Below are positions 1 to 7,416 of a stretch of 35,778 nucleotides of DNA, piece after piece; position 1 is the stretch's first letter; each line of letters opens with the position of its first letter. The notes beneath the pieces were generated by a model. The model did no database searches and had not been told where the DNA came from. It saw nothing but the letters and a program-made list of their open reading frames with translations. The position numbers and the translations under genes were made by a program. This DNA comes from Burkholderiales bacterium. Lineage in GTDB: Bacteria; Pseudomonadota; Gammaproteobacteria; Burkholderiales; SG8-39. The stretch lies in the NCBI GenBank assembly GCA_023383795.1, contig JAHDYJ010000005.1, positions 62,029-97,806 of the forward strand, in the 5' to 3' direction.

Positions 1-110
1 GGGGGTGGGGCCCCGGGGGGGGGGGGGGCGGGGCCCCCCCCCCCCCGCCCGCGGGGGGCCCCCCCGGGGGGCGGGGGGGGGGGCGGGCCCCCCCCCCGCG
101 ACCGGAGACC
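1..110. other. G/C homopolymer block at contig end, probably artefactual
   Basis: The first ~100 bases consist almost only of long runs of G and of C, with a single T and almost no A. Nothing else in the window looks like this. It reads through in frame into the acetyltransferase as poly-Gly/Pro/Arg, which is not a credible protein. The likely explanation is low-quality sequence or a mis-assembled contig end replacing the true 5' part of the next gene. A real low-complexity tract is less likely. Confidence 0.75.
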
Positions 111-713
111 GTGGACGCCATCGTCGAGCGCTACCGGGCCGCCGGGGTGCGGCGCTACTTCGTGCACGTCCACCCGGTGTGCGCGCCGCCCGAGCTGCGC
201 GCGTGGCTCCTCGCGCGCGGGCTGGAGAAGACGCGCGGCTGGATGAAGTTCACGCGCGGCCGCGAAGCGCCGCCGACGGTGGAAACGGCGGTCGACGTGC
301 GCCGGCCGCGGCCCGACGAGATGGCGGCGTTCGCCCGCATCGCGGCCGCGGCGTTCGATCTCGGCGAGCGGGCCGTACCGTGGCTGACCTGCGTCGACCG
401 CGCCCGCGGCTGGCGCGCCTACGTCGCGGTGATCGGCGGCGAGGTCGTCGCCACCGGCGGGCTCTACGTGCGCGAGGGGATCGGCTGGCTCGACTTCGGG
501 GCCACCGCGCCGCAGCACCGCGGCCGCGGCGCGCAGAGCGCGCTCTTGCGCCGGCGCATCCTGGACGCGCTCGATCTCGGCTGCCGCGTCATCGCCACCG
601 CGACCGGCGAAGCGGTGCCCGGCGATCCGCAGCACTCCTACAACAACATCCGCAAGATGGGCTTTCGCGAGGCGTACCTGCGCGAGAACTACGCGCCGCC
701 GAAGGCGGGCTGA
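111..713 (+). CDS. GNAT-family N-acetyltransferase, 5' end missing or corrupted
   Basis: GNAT proteins transfer an acetyl group from acetyl-CoA to an amine; the substrate here is unknown. The visible 200 residues start at a GTG. Residues 1-60 resemble the N-terminal extension seen in some two-lobed GNATs (an HVHP stretch, then LLARGLEKTRGWMK). The GNAT core runs from about residue 62. It includes a WLDFGATAPQHRGRGAQSAL stretch whose Q-x-x-G-x-G/A segment is the acetyl-CoA pyrophosphate-binding loop, and an N-x-x-K-M-G-F motif near the C-terminus (NNIRKMGFREAY). The frame stays open upstream into the G/C artefact, and no ribosome-binding site precedes the GTG. The true start was therefore probably upstream and is lost; related proteins are often 250-290 residues. 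It converges on the MetE-like gene with a 13-nt gap. Confidence 0.8.
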   Translation: MDAIVERYRAAGVRRYFVHVHPVCAPPELRAWLLARGLEKTRGWMKFTRGREAPPTVETAVDVRRPRPDEMAAFARIAAAAFDLGERAVPWLTCVDRARGWRAYVAVIGGEVVATGGLYVREGIGWLDFGATAPQHRGRGAQSALLRRRILDALDLGCRVIATATGEAVPGDPQHSYNNIRKMGFREAYLRENYAPPKAG

Positions 714-726
714 GGCGCGCGCCGCG

Positions 727-1755
727 CTACGCGAGCTCGCGCCGCACGATCGCCGCCGCCTCGCACATCGCCTTCAGCTTGCCGAAGGCGACCTCGCGCG
801 ACAGGTACTTCATGCCGCAGTCGGGCGCCGGGATCAGCCGGTCCGCGCTTACGTGGGCGAGCCCGGCGCGGATGCGCGCGGCGATCGTCTCGGCCGGCTC
901 CATCCGCGGATCGCCGAGATCGATCACGCCGAGCACGATCTTCTTGCGCGCGAAGTCCCTCAGCACGCCGAGGTCGAGTCGCGGCTGCGCCGCCTCGATC
1001 GAGATCTGCTCGGCGATCGTGTCGGCGAGCTGCGGCAGGAACGAGTAGCCGCTCGGCTTCTCGTGCACGACCGCCGCGTAGCCGAAGCACAGGTGCACGA
1101 CCGTCGGCACCGTCAGACCGGCGAGCGCGCGGTCGATCGCCTTCAGCGCGTAGCGCCCGGCCGCCTCCGGATCGTTGCGCAGCCAGGGCTCGTCGAGCTG
1201 GATGACGTCGGCGCCGGCGGCCTGGAGGTCGTGCGCCTCCTCGTTCACCGCCGCGGCGAAGGCGAGCGCCATCTCCTCGTCGTCGGCGTAATGCTCGTTC
1301 TTCGCCTGCTGCGCCATCGTGAACGGGCCGGGCAGCGTGATCTTCGCGCGGCGGTCGGTGTTCGCGCGCAGGAACCTCATGTCGCGGACCTCGATCGGGC
1401 GCGGCCGGCGGATCGGCCCGACCACCCGCGGCACCGGCACCGCGCGGCCCGCGCGGTTGGTGATCATCGCCGGCCGCTCGATGTCGATGCCCTCGAGCGC
1501 GGTCGCAAAGCGGTTCGAGTAGCTCTCGCGGCGCATCTCGCCGTCGGTGATGATGTCGACGCCGGCGCGCTCCATGTCGCGGATCGCGAGGAGCGTCGCG
1601 TCGTCCTGGGCCTGCTCGAGGAACTCGTCCGCCACGCGCCAGAGCTCGCGCACGCGCACGCGCGGGACGATCTTCGACAGCATGCCGCGGTCGACGAGCC
1701 AGTCGGGCTGCGGATAGCTGCCGACGACGGTGGTAGGCAGCAGCTTCTCGGCCAT
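727..1755 (-). CDS. Short cobalamin-independent methionine synthase (MetE C-terminal domain type)
   Basis: This 342-residue protein matches only the catalytic C-terminal barrel of MetE, about half the usual ~750 residues. MetE moves a methyl group to homocysteine using a zinc-activated thiol. The expected zinc ligands are visible: H221 and C223 in VVHLCFGY, E254 in ISIEAAQ, and C313 in PDCGMKYL. The opening TTVVGSYPQP and the IQLDEPWL segment (residues 185-192) are also family hallmarks. The start is ATG at 1755 with a strong GAAGGAG site upstream; a longer frame exists but its extra N-terminus is low-complexity antisense of the neighbour. Because the N-terminal folate-binding half is absent, the methyl donor may be a corrinoid protein or another compound instead of methyl-tetrahydrofolate triglutamate. 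The next gene upstream on the same strand is the small barrel protein at 1839-2156. Confidence 0.88.
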   Translation of the reverse strand: MAEKLLPTTVVGSYPQPDWLVDRGMLSKIVPRVRVRELWRVADEFLEQAQDDATLLAIRDMERAGVDIITDGEMRRESYSNRFATALEGIDIERPAMITNRAGRAVPVPRVVGPIRRPRPIEVRDMRFLRANTDRRAKITLPGPFTMAQQAKNEHYADDEEMALAFAAAVNEEAHDLQAAGADVIQLDEPWLRNDPEAAGRYALKAIDRALAGLTVPTVVHLCFGYAAVVHEKPSGYSFLPQLADTIAEQISIEAAQPRLDLGVLRDFARKKIVLGVIDLGDPRMEPAETIAARIRAGLAHVSADRLIPAPDCGMKYLSREVAFGKLKAMCEAAAIVRRELA

Positions 1756-1838
1756 GGAACGCGCTCCTTCCCCCTCGTGCAGCCGCCTATTGTGCCCGCG
1801 GCGGGCGCGGCGCGGGGTCCGGCCGTCGCCGAGCGGAT

Positions 1839-2156
1839 TCAGGCGCCGGTGACCACGCGCTTCTGCTCGCTCTCGACGATGACCGGCGCGGCGAAGTCCT
1901 GACGCGTCATCGGCGCGGTCTCCCACCTCCGGCTGGCGGCGCCGTCCCACTCGCGGTCGAAGAACCGGTCGGCGTCCGCCTTCGACGCCCACAGGTAGAT
2001 CTCCAGGACGCTCCTGCAGTCCGGCGCGATGCCGTAGTACTTCCGGATCAGCCCGGGGACCCGCAGATAGTCCTGCGCATCGGCGACGGAGGCGTCGACC
2101 AGGTCCTGGCGGCTCTTGCCCTCCATCACGTCGTACTTCCAGGTCACGATGTGCAT
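1839..2156 (-). CDS. Small dimeric alpha/beta-barrel protein, YdhR/monooxygenase-like
   Basis: 105-residue cytoplasmic protein. It opens with MHIVTWKYDV, continues with a helix (SVADAQDYLRVPGLIRKYYG) and then EIYLWASKADADRFF and the DREWDG segment. The alternation of a beta strand, a helix with PGL, a second strand and an 'A-D-A-F-F' helix is typical of ferredoxin-like dimeric barrels such as YdhR and ABM monooxygenases. Catalysis cannot be deduced from the sequence. The ATG at 2156 is preceded by GAAGGAG. It lies 83 nt upstream of the MetE-like gene on the same strand, so the two may be cotranscribed. An FNR-box-like palindrome lies about 70 nt upstream of its start. Confidence 0.7.
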   Translation of the reverse strand: MHIVTWKYDVMEGKSRQDLVDASVADAQDYLRVPGLIRKYYGIAPDCRSVLEIYLWASKADADRFFDREWDGAASRRWETAPMTRQDFAAPVIVESEQKRVVTGA

Positions 2157-2219
2157 GAATCCACTCTCCTTCACGAAGCGCACGTCGACCGAACGTAGCG
2201 CCCGCGGGCGACGCCGCAG

Positions 2220-2233
2220 TTGCGCTAGATCAA
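2220..2233. promoter_or_regulatory. FNR/ANR-type box (TTGCG-N4-ATCAA)
   Basis: The 14-bp sequence TTGCGCTAGATCAA has the FNR half-site ATCAA, a four-base spacer CTAG, and a degenerate first half TTGCG in place of TTGAT. It lies in the 247-bp divergent region between the barrel-protein gene and the beta-propeller gene, centred about 70 bp from the former's start. Eight of ten half-site positions match the consensus TTGAT-N4-ATCAA. A CRP/FNR-family regulator with an FNR-like recognition helix is encoded at 7852-8700. The binding is inferred. Confidence 0.5.
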
Positions 2234-2403
2234 GCCCGCGGACCGGCGCTCTGCGGCCGGTCCCGCCGTTCACCTCGGCCGATCGACTCCGCCGTTTAAC
2301 CCCACTCTTCCGCCACCGGCGTTCGAAGTCGGCGAGCGGGCGCGCGCTGCCTCGCAGCCGCCGGTCCGCGGGCCGATCAGCGCGTGCCTCAGAGAAAGGA
2401 GCC

Positions 2404-4323
2404 ATGATGATCAAGGGGATAGCAGTGGCGATCGCCGCGATGGCGATCATGACGGCGCTTCCGGCGACCGCGACGACCGACCGCACGGCGCCGCGCAAGA
2501 CGCTCGAGGCGTTCGCGAGCGAGGCGGAGCTCGCCGGGCTCCTCGACAGCTGGAAAGAGGAGGCGAAGCGACGGCGCGATGAGCGACGCCGGGAAGCGCA
2601 GGCCGGACTGTCCAGCCAGGCGGCGCCGGCCGCGCCCGCGCCGGTGGCCGCGGCCAAGGAAGCCGAAGCGACGAGCGACGCCGTCACCAACGTCCAGCAC
2701 GCCGGCGTCGACGAGGGCGGCATCGTCAAGGTGCACGGCAACCATCTCGTCGTGCTGCGCCGCGGACGGCTCTTCACGGTCGCGATCGGCGGCGGCCGGC
2801 TCGCGCCGGTGGACTCGATCGATGCGTTCGGCCCCGGCGTCGATCCGCGCGGCACGTGGTACGACGAGATGCTTATCGCGGGCGACACCATCGTCGTGAT
2901 CGGCTTCAGCTACGCGCGCGGCGGCACCGAGATCGGGCTGTTCCGCATCTCGCGCGCCGGCACGCTCGCGTACAAGGGCACCTACCACCTGCGCTCGAAC
3001 GACTACTACTCGTCGCGCAACTATGCGAGCCGGCTCATCGGCACCAAGCTGGTCTTCTACACGCCGCTCCACCTCAACCCGTATGCGGCGGATCCGTACG
3101 CGTCCTTCCCGGCCATGCGCAAGTGGCACGCCGGCGCGACTGCGGCGGAGTTCCGGCGCATCGCGCCGGCGACGCGCATCTACCGCAGCGACGAGCCGCT
3201 CGATCCGTTCGCGGGCGTCGCGCTGCACAGCGTATCGGTGTGCGATCTCGCCGCACCGGAGCTCGAATGCGAGAGCACCGCCGTGCTTGCCCCCGCCGGC
3301 CGCGTCTTCTACGTCTCGCCCGGCTCGGTGTTCGTGTGGACCACGCAGTGGCGCCGCGGACCGGAGCACGCCGCGCCGGCCGCGGCCGTCTTTCGCATCC
3401 CGCTCGACGGCTCGGCGCCGAGCGCGCTGAAGGTTGCCGGCAGCCCGATCGACCAGTTCTCGTTCCTCGAGGGCGCCGACGGCATGCTGAACGTGCTGGT
3501 GCGCGCGAACGGCCGCGGCGAGGGCATGTGGGCCGCCGAGGCGAGCGCCGGCGACCTCGCGCTCCTGCGCGTCCCGCTCGCGAGCTTCTCCGACGGCCGC
3601 GACGCCGCGCCCGACGACGCATACCGCGCGCTGCCGCGGCCGCGCGGCCACGCGCTGCAGAGCCGCTACGTCGGCGGGTTCCTGCTCTACGGCGCCGGCA
3701 CCGGCTGGCGCCGGCCGCAGCCCACCCGCGAGTCGGAGGTGTACGCGGTCGACTACGCGCGCGACGCGCGCACGCACACGCTGCCGCTGCCGCACGCGGT
3801 CGACCGCATCGAGGCGCTCGGCCGCGACGCGGTGGTCATCGGCTCCGACGGCCGCGCCCTGCATTTCACCAGCGTGCGGCTCGCGCCGATGCCGGTGGCG
3901 GCGTACCGCTACACGCGGCCCGACGCCGCCCAAGGCGAGACGCGCAGTCACGGCTTCTTCTACAAGCCCGAGCGCGAGGATGTCGGCCTGCTCGGACTGC
4001 CGATCATCGACGGCGGGGAGCCCGGCCCGCGCCATCTGCGCAAGGCGTCGGCCGCGGTCCTGTACCTGCGCAACCAGGGCCTCGCGCTCTCCGAGCTCGG
4101 CGCGCTCGACGCGCACCCGGCGCAGGCGAACGACGGCTGCCGCGCGTCGTGCGTGGATTGGTACGGCAACTCGCGGCCGCTCTTCCTGCACGGGCGGCTG
4201 TTCGCGCTGATGGGCTACGAGATCGTCGAGGGCAGGATCGACCGCCGCCCGACGGGCGAGGAGCGCATCGTCGAGACGCGGCGGGCGAGCTTCGCGCCCG
4301 GTGCACCCGCCGTCGCGCACTGA
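2404..4323 (+). CDS. Secreted beta-propeller domain protein (Beta_propel family)
   Basis: 639 residues with an N-terminal signal peptide (about residues 1-24: hydrophobic core IAVAIAAMAIMTAL, then ATA-TTD). A charged helical stretch (about 35-90) leads to the family signature NVQHAGVDEGGIVK at residues 96-109, which in this family begins the propeller ('N-Q-GVDE-IVK'). Repeated strand segments of the type G-x-x-VVLRRGRLFTV follow. Conserved-looking pieces include EMLIAGDTIVVIGFSY, SRLIGTKLVFYTPLHL, SPGSVFVWTTQW and, near the C-terminus, LYLRNQGLALSELG and a DGCRASCVDW cysteine pair. The start is ATG 2404 after GAAAGGAGCC. The protein is expected to be periplasmic or extracellular; the molecular role of the family is not established. 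It is divergent from the barrel gene. Confidence 0.85.
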   Translation: MMIKGIAVAIAAMAIMTALPATATTDRTAPRKTLEAFASEAELAGLLDSWKEEAKRRRDERRREAQAGLSSQAAPAAPAPVAAAKEAEATSDAVTNVQHAGVDEGGIVKVHGNHLVVLRRGRLFTVAIGGGRLAPVDSIDAFGPGVDPRGTWYDEMLIAGDTIVVIGFSYARGGTEIGLFRISRAGTLAYKGTYHLRSNDYYSSRNYASRLIGTKLVFYTPLHLNPYAADPYASFPAMRKWHAGATAAEFRRIAPATRIYRSDEPLDPFAGVALHSVSVCDLAAPELECESTAVLAPAGRVFYVSPGSVFVWTTQWRRGPEHAAPAAAVFRIPLDGSAPSALKVAGSPIDQFSFLEGADGMLNVLVRANGRGEGMWAAEASAGDLALLRVPLASFSDGRDAAPDDAYRALPRPRGHALQSRYVGGFLLYGAGTGWRRPQPTRESEVYAVDYARDARTHTLPLPHAVDRIEALGRDAVVIGSDGRALHFTSVRLAPMPVAAYRYTRPDAAQGETRSHGFFYKPEREDVGLLGLPIIDGGEPGPRHLRKASAAVLYLRNQGLALSELGALDAHPAQANDGCRASCVDWYGNSRPLFLHGRLFALMGYEIVEGRIDRRPTGEERIVETRRASFAPGAPAVAH

Positions 4324-4352
4324 CACACGCACCCGCACGCCGGGCCGGACAC

Positions 4353-4381
4353 TTGACGCCCGCCCTCCTCCACCCTACCTT
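4353..4381 (+). promoter_or_regulatory. Sigma-70-type promoter candidate for the histidine kinase gene
   Basis: TTGACG (4353-4358) and TACCTT (4376-4381) are separated by exactly 17 bases, placing the expected start of transcription about 20 nt before the ATG at 4409. The -35 is 5/6 to consensus and the -10 is 3-4/6. It is the only sizeable non-coding stretch in front of the two-component operon. Confidence 0.45.
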
Positions 4382-4408
4382 GAGGTCCCCTTATCGTGCA
4401 CCCAGCCG

Positions 4409-6409
4409 ATGGCTCTGCGCCGGCTCGTCCTCGCGTTCGGTATCGTCGCGGCCCTGATCATCGCCGCCGGCGCGACGCTCTTCATCTGGAAAACGCGCGA
4501 GAAAGCGCTCGAGGACGGGCAAGCGCGCCTGTCGGAGCTCTCGCTCGTGCTCGCCGAGCAGACCGCCCGCTCGATCAGCCAGATCGACAGCATCCTGGTC
4601 GGGCTCGCGCCCGAGATCGAGCGCCTGGCGGGGACACCCCGGGAGGCTGCCGAACCGATCCTGCACGCGCTGCTCGCCGCCCGCGCCGGTGTGCCGCAAC
4701 TGCAGTCGATCGTCGTGCTCGACGGCCGCGGGCGCAGCTTCGCCTCCAGCGAGGAGCGGCCGATGCGGCCGGCGGACGTGTCGGACCGCGCGTATTTCCA
4801 CGCGCACCGCGAGCGTCCCGGCGCCGAGCTGCAGCTCGAGACCCTGCCGCAGAGCCGCGTCACCGGCCTGCCGGGCATCACGCTCTCGCGCTCGGTCGCC
4901 GACCCGCGCGGCGAGCTCGCCGGACTGGTCACCGCGTTCGTCGACGTGTCTTACTTCCGTGACCTGTACCGCTCGCTCGACCTCGGACCGGAAGGCGGCG
5001 TCGCGCTCTACCGCAGCGACGGCACCCCGGTCTTCGGCGCCGCGGCCGCGGATCAGCCGCAGGCCCTCGCCGCGCAGGCGTGGCCGTCGGCGCCGGATCA
5101 GGTCCGCGTGACGCGGCTCGGCGCGCCCGGGCGCGAGCGGATCGCCGCCGCGTCCGCGCTGCCCGATCTGCCGCTCGTCATCGCGGTCCAGTCGACGCCC
5201 GCGTTCGTGCTGCGCAAGTGGCGCAACGACGCGTGGGCCGCGGGCACGCTCGGCGCGCTCGCGGCCGGATTCGTGCTCGCGCTCGCCGTCGCGATCAACC
5301 TGAGATTGCTGAGCGACGCGCGCCTGCGCACGCGCGTGCAGGAAGGCGCCGAGCGGCTCGACGCGGTGGTGCAGTCGGCGATGGACGCGATCATCACCGT
5401 CGACGCCGACCGGCGGATCGTGCTGTTCAACGCCGCGGCCGAGCGGATCTTCGGCTGCCCGGCGGCGGAGGCGCTCGGCGGCACGCTCGACCGCTTCATC
5501 CCGGAACGCTTCCGCGCCGCCCATCGCGCGCACGTCGATCGCTTCGCCGCCACCGGGGAGACGGCGCGGCGCATGGGCACGCAGACCGCGCTGTGGGCGC
5601 TGCGCGCCGACGGCACCGAGTTCCCGATCGAGGCGTCGATCTCGCACGCCGCGGCCGGCGGACGGGAGCTCCTGACCGTGATCCTGCGCGACATCAGCCG
5701 GCGGGTGAAGGCCGAGGCCGAGATCCACGAGGCGCACGAGCGGCTGCGCGAGCTCTCGGTCGCCATGTCCGAGGTGCGCGAAGCCGAGCGCACGAGGATC
5801 GCGCGCGAGCTGCACGACGAGCTCGGCCAGGCGCTGACCGGGCTCAAGATGGACGTCGAGCTGCTGGCGCACACGATGCCGGCCGAGCGCACCGACGCGC
5901 TGGAGCGGATCGCCGCGATGCGCGAGCTCCTGAACGCCACGGTCGCGACCACGCGCCGGATCTCGGCCGACCTGCGTCCGCTCGTGCTCGACGACCTCGG
6001 GCTCGCCGCCGCCGCCGAGTGGCTCGCGCAGAACGTGGTCGAGCGCGCCGGGCTCGCGTGCGAGCTCGCGATCGACCCGGCGTGCGCCGAGCTCGGCGAG
6101 CCGTACGCGTCGGCGCTCTTCCGCATCATGCAGGAATCGCTGACGAACGTCGTGCGCCACGCGCGCGCGCGCCGGGTCGAAGTGCGGCTCGCGCAGGCGG
6201 ACGGGGCGGCGGTGCTCGCGGTCCGCGACGACGGGGTCGGCATGGATGGCGCTGCGCGCGGCAAGCCGAGGGCGTTCGGACTGCGCGGAATCCACGAGCG
6301 GGTGATGCTGCTCGAGGGCAGCGTGCACATCACGAGCGCGCCGGGCGCCGGCACCACCGTGGTCGCGCGCATCCCGCTCAACGGCGCGGGGCGCAGGCAG
6401 GCCGCATGA
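4409..6409 (+). CDS. Membrane sensor histidine kinase (CACHE-PAS-HisKA_3-HATPase)
   Basis: 666 residues. A first membrane helix (about 5-27), a periplasmic double-CACHE-like region (about 30-280, with DRAYFHAHRE and GLPGITLSRSV), and a second membrane helix (about 272-297, AAGTLGALAAGFVLALAVAI) are followed by a PAS domain (about 315-435, SAMDAIITVDADRRIVLFNAAAERIFG). The HisKA_3 dimerisation helix ends in ARELHDELGQ with the phosphate-accepting His469. The ATPase domain follows, with N-box IMQESLTNVVRHA and G-boxes DDGVGMD and FGLRGIHERV. This is the NarX/DegS-type kinase family, which autophosphorylates and passes phosphate to a NarL-type regulator. The ATG at 4409 has no strong ribosome site; no other in-frame start is near. 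The last four bases overlap the response regulator start (ATGA), so the two are translationally coupled partners. The ligand is unknown. Confidence 0.93.
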   Translation: MALRRLVLAFGIVAALIIAAGATLFIWKTREKALEDGQARLSELSLVLAEQTARSISQIDSILVGLAPEIERLAGTPREAAEPILHALLAARAGVPQLQSIVVLDGRGRSFASSEERPMRPADVSDRAYFHAHRERPGAELQLETLPQSRVTGLPGITLSRSVADPRGELAGLVTAFVDVSYFRDLYRSLDLGPEGGVALYRSDGTPVFGAAAADQPQALAAQAWPSAPDQVRVTRLGAPGRERIAAASALPDLPLVIAVQSTPAFVLRKWRNDAWAAGTLGALAAGFVLALAVAINLRLLSDARLRTRVQEGAERLDAVVQSAMDAIITVDADRRIVLFNAAAERIFGCPAAEALGGTLDRFIPERFRAAHRAHVDRFAATGETARRMGTQTALWALRADGTEFPIEASISHAAAGGRELLTVILRDISRRVKAEAEIHEAHERLRELSVAMSEVREAERTRIARELHDELGQALTGLKMDVELLAHTMPAERTDALERIAAMRELLNATVATTRRISADLRPLVLDDLGLAAAAEWLAQNVVERAGLACELAIDPACAELGEPYASALFRIMQESLTNVVRHARARRVEVRLAQADGAAVLAVRDDGVGMDGAARGKPRAFGLRGIHERVMLLEGSVHITSAPGAGTTVVARIPLNGAGRRQAA

Positions 6410-7059
6410 CCGTCCGCGTGCTCATCGCCGACGACCACGCGATCGTGCGCGACGGCCTGCGGCGCATCCTCTCCGGAGACGCCGGATTCACGGTGGCGGG
6501 CGAGGCCAAGGACGGGCACGAAGTGCTCGCCGCCGTCCGCGCCGGCGGCTTCGACGTGCTGCTGCTCGACCTGTCGATGCCCGGGCGGAGCGGCGTCGAG
6601 CTCGTCCGCCAGGTCAAGGCCGAGCGGCCGCAGGTGCGCGTGCTGGTCCTTTCGATGCACGACGAGGCGCAGTACGCGGTGCGCGCGATCCGGGCCGGGG
6701 CCTCGGGCTATCTCACCAAGGACGCCGCGACCGGGCAGCTCGTGCAGGCCCTGCGCAAGATCGCCGCCGGCGGACTCTTCATCACGCCGGCGGTCGCCGA
6801 ACGCCTCGCGCTCGGGCTGCAGGAGGGCGCGGACGAGCTCCCGCACAAGCGATTGTCGGACCGGGAGCTGGAGGTGTTCCTGCGCCTGGCCGCCGGCGAG
6901 TCGGTATCGGACATCGCCGGCCGGCTGCATCTCAGCGTGAAGACCGTGAGCACGCACAAGACCCACGTACTCGAGAAACTGGGGCTCGACTCGATCGCGG
7001 ATCTGGTGCGCTACGCGATCGCCCACAAGCTGCTCGACAGCCCCGACCTGCCGCGCTAG
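6406..7059 (+). CDS. NarL/FixJ-family response regulator
   Basis: 217 residues. The receiver domain (1-120) has acidic D9/D10, the phospho-acceptor D55 in LLLDLSMPG, a switch Ser83 in VLSMHD, and K105 in YLTKDA. The LuxR-type helix-turn-helix occupies about residues 147-210 (LSDRELEVFLRLAAGESVSDIA, then LSVKTVSTHKTHVLEKLG). It is the cognate partner of the kinase directly upstream, whose stop codon overlaps this ATG by four bases. It probably activates or represses genes by binding short inverted repeats as a dimer. The palindrome at 7318-7335 is a possible target, which is inference. Confidence 0.95.
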   Translation: MTVRVLIADDHAIVRDGLRRILSGDAGFTVAGEAKDGHEVLAAVRAGGFDVLLLDLSMPGRSGVELVRQVKAERPQVRVLVLSMHDEAQYAVRAIRAGASGYLTKDAATGQLVQALRKIAAGGLFITPAVAERLALGLQEGADELPHKRLSDRELEVFLRLAAGESVSDIAGRLHLSVKTVSTHKTHVLEKLGLDSIADLVRYAIAHKLLDSPDLPR

Positions 7060-7067
7060 CACGCTGT

Positions 7068-7091
7068 CGCGGAACGCCGACGCCGCGTTTT
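7068..7091 (+). terminator. Weak intrinsic terminator after the two-component operon
   Basis: Nine bases after the response regulator stop codon, CGCGG (7068-7072) can pair with CCGCG (7083-7087) across a 10-nt loop, followed at once by TTTT (7088-7091). The stem is only five pairs but all G-C, and the T run is rare in this GC-rich sequence. Confidence 0.4.
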
Positions 7092-7175
7092 CGCTCGAGG
7101 AAGCGGGCATGTGACCCGAACCCCGGTCGTACCGACAAGGACAGAAGCCCGTTGTATATCCCCTGAAACGAGCAA

Positions 7176-7202
7176 GGGCCGGGCGGGAAGGGAAGGGAAG
7201 GG
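7176..7202 (+). other. G-quadruplex-forming motif (six GGG tracts)
   Basis: Six GGG tracts begin at 7176, 7181, 7185, 7190, 7195 and 7200, separated by loops of 1-2 bases (CC, C, AA, AA, AA). This satisfies the usual G3N1-7 intramolecular quadruplex pattern with two spare tracts. It is followed by a C-rich stretch that could alternatively pair with it. Function is unknown. Confidence 0.6.
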
Positions 7203-7317
7203 TCCCGCGCCTTCCCTCGCGCCGCTTGCGTATCCCCTCCTGCGCCGACGCCGAGTTCTTCGGTAAGAGCTGTCAGGCGGTTCGTGCGGGAACGGCGGCG
7301 CGCCCGCCAGGTCGCCG

Positions 7318-7335
7318 CCTAGGACTATTCCTAGG
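7318..7335. promoter_or_regulatory. Near-perfect palindrome CCTAGGA-N4-TCCTAGG
   Basis: Two 7-bp arms, CCTAGGA and TCCTAGG, are exact reverse complements separated by CTAT. The element is 81 bp upstream of the receiver gene start at 7417 and sits in an otherwise unstructured stretch. Size and dyad symmetry suit a dimeric helix-turn-helix regulator, for example the NarL-type regulator encoded just upstream. It could also be a small hairpin. The binder is not known. Confidence 0.5.
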
Positions 7336-7416
7336 CTGAGCGGAATCGTCCCGCTCTCGAATCAGCCCCCGCCGATGGCGGCGGCGCGGTCGCGGCGGGA
7401 TACTGGCATCGGTCAG

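Larger units (their letters stand above)
7060..7416. other. 357-bp regulatory gap with G-tracts and a palindrome
   Basis: No coding sequence is supported here. It holds a short terminator-like hairpin (7068-7091), a run of six GGG tracts (7176-7202), two copies of a TATCCCCT-like octamer (near 7156 and 7229), and the palindrome at 7318-7335. It separates the two-component operon from the stand-alone receiver and FNR-like genes and probably carries the promoter of the latter. Confidence 0.6.

Noticed and set aside
5..1048. 347-codon frame running through the G/C artefact and the acetyltransferase
   Set aside because: The translation is Gly/Pro/Arg then a shadow frame of the acetyltransferase. 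The GNAT motifs lie in another frame starting at 111.
2389..4338. 649-codon open frame on the minus strand opposite the beta-propeller gene
   Set aside because: It has no recognisable domain, is Arg/Val/Glu-rich as antisense of a GC-rich gene is, and the opposite strand encodes a clear family protein with signal peptide and ribosome site. Similar long antisense frames at 4391-6328, 18794-21289 and 30849-33038 were rejected for the same reason.
7150..7235. Two TATCCCCT-like octamers as a regulator binding pair
   Set aside because: They are direct repeats about 73 bp apart, with no third copy and no clear match to a NarL heptamer. They may be chance, so I kept them only as a note in the gap feature.
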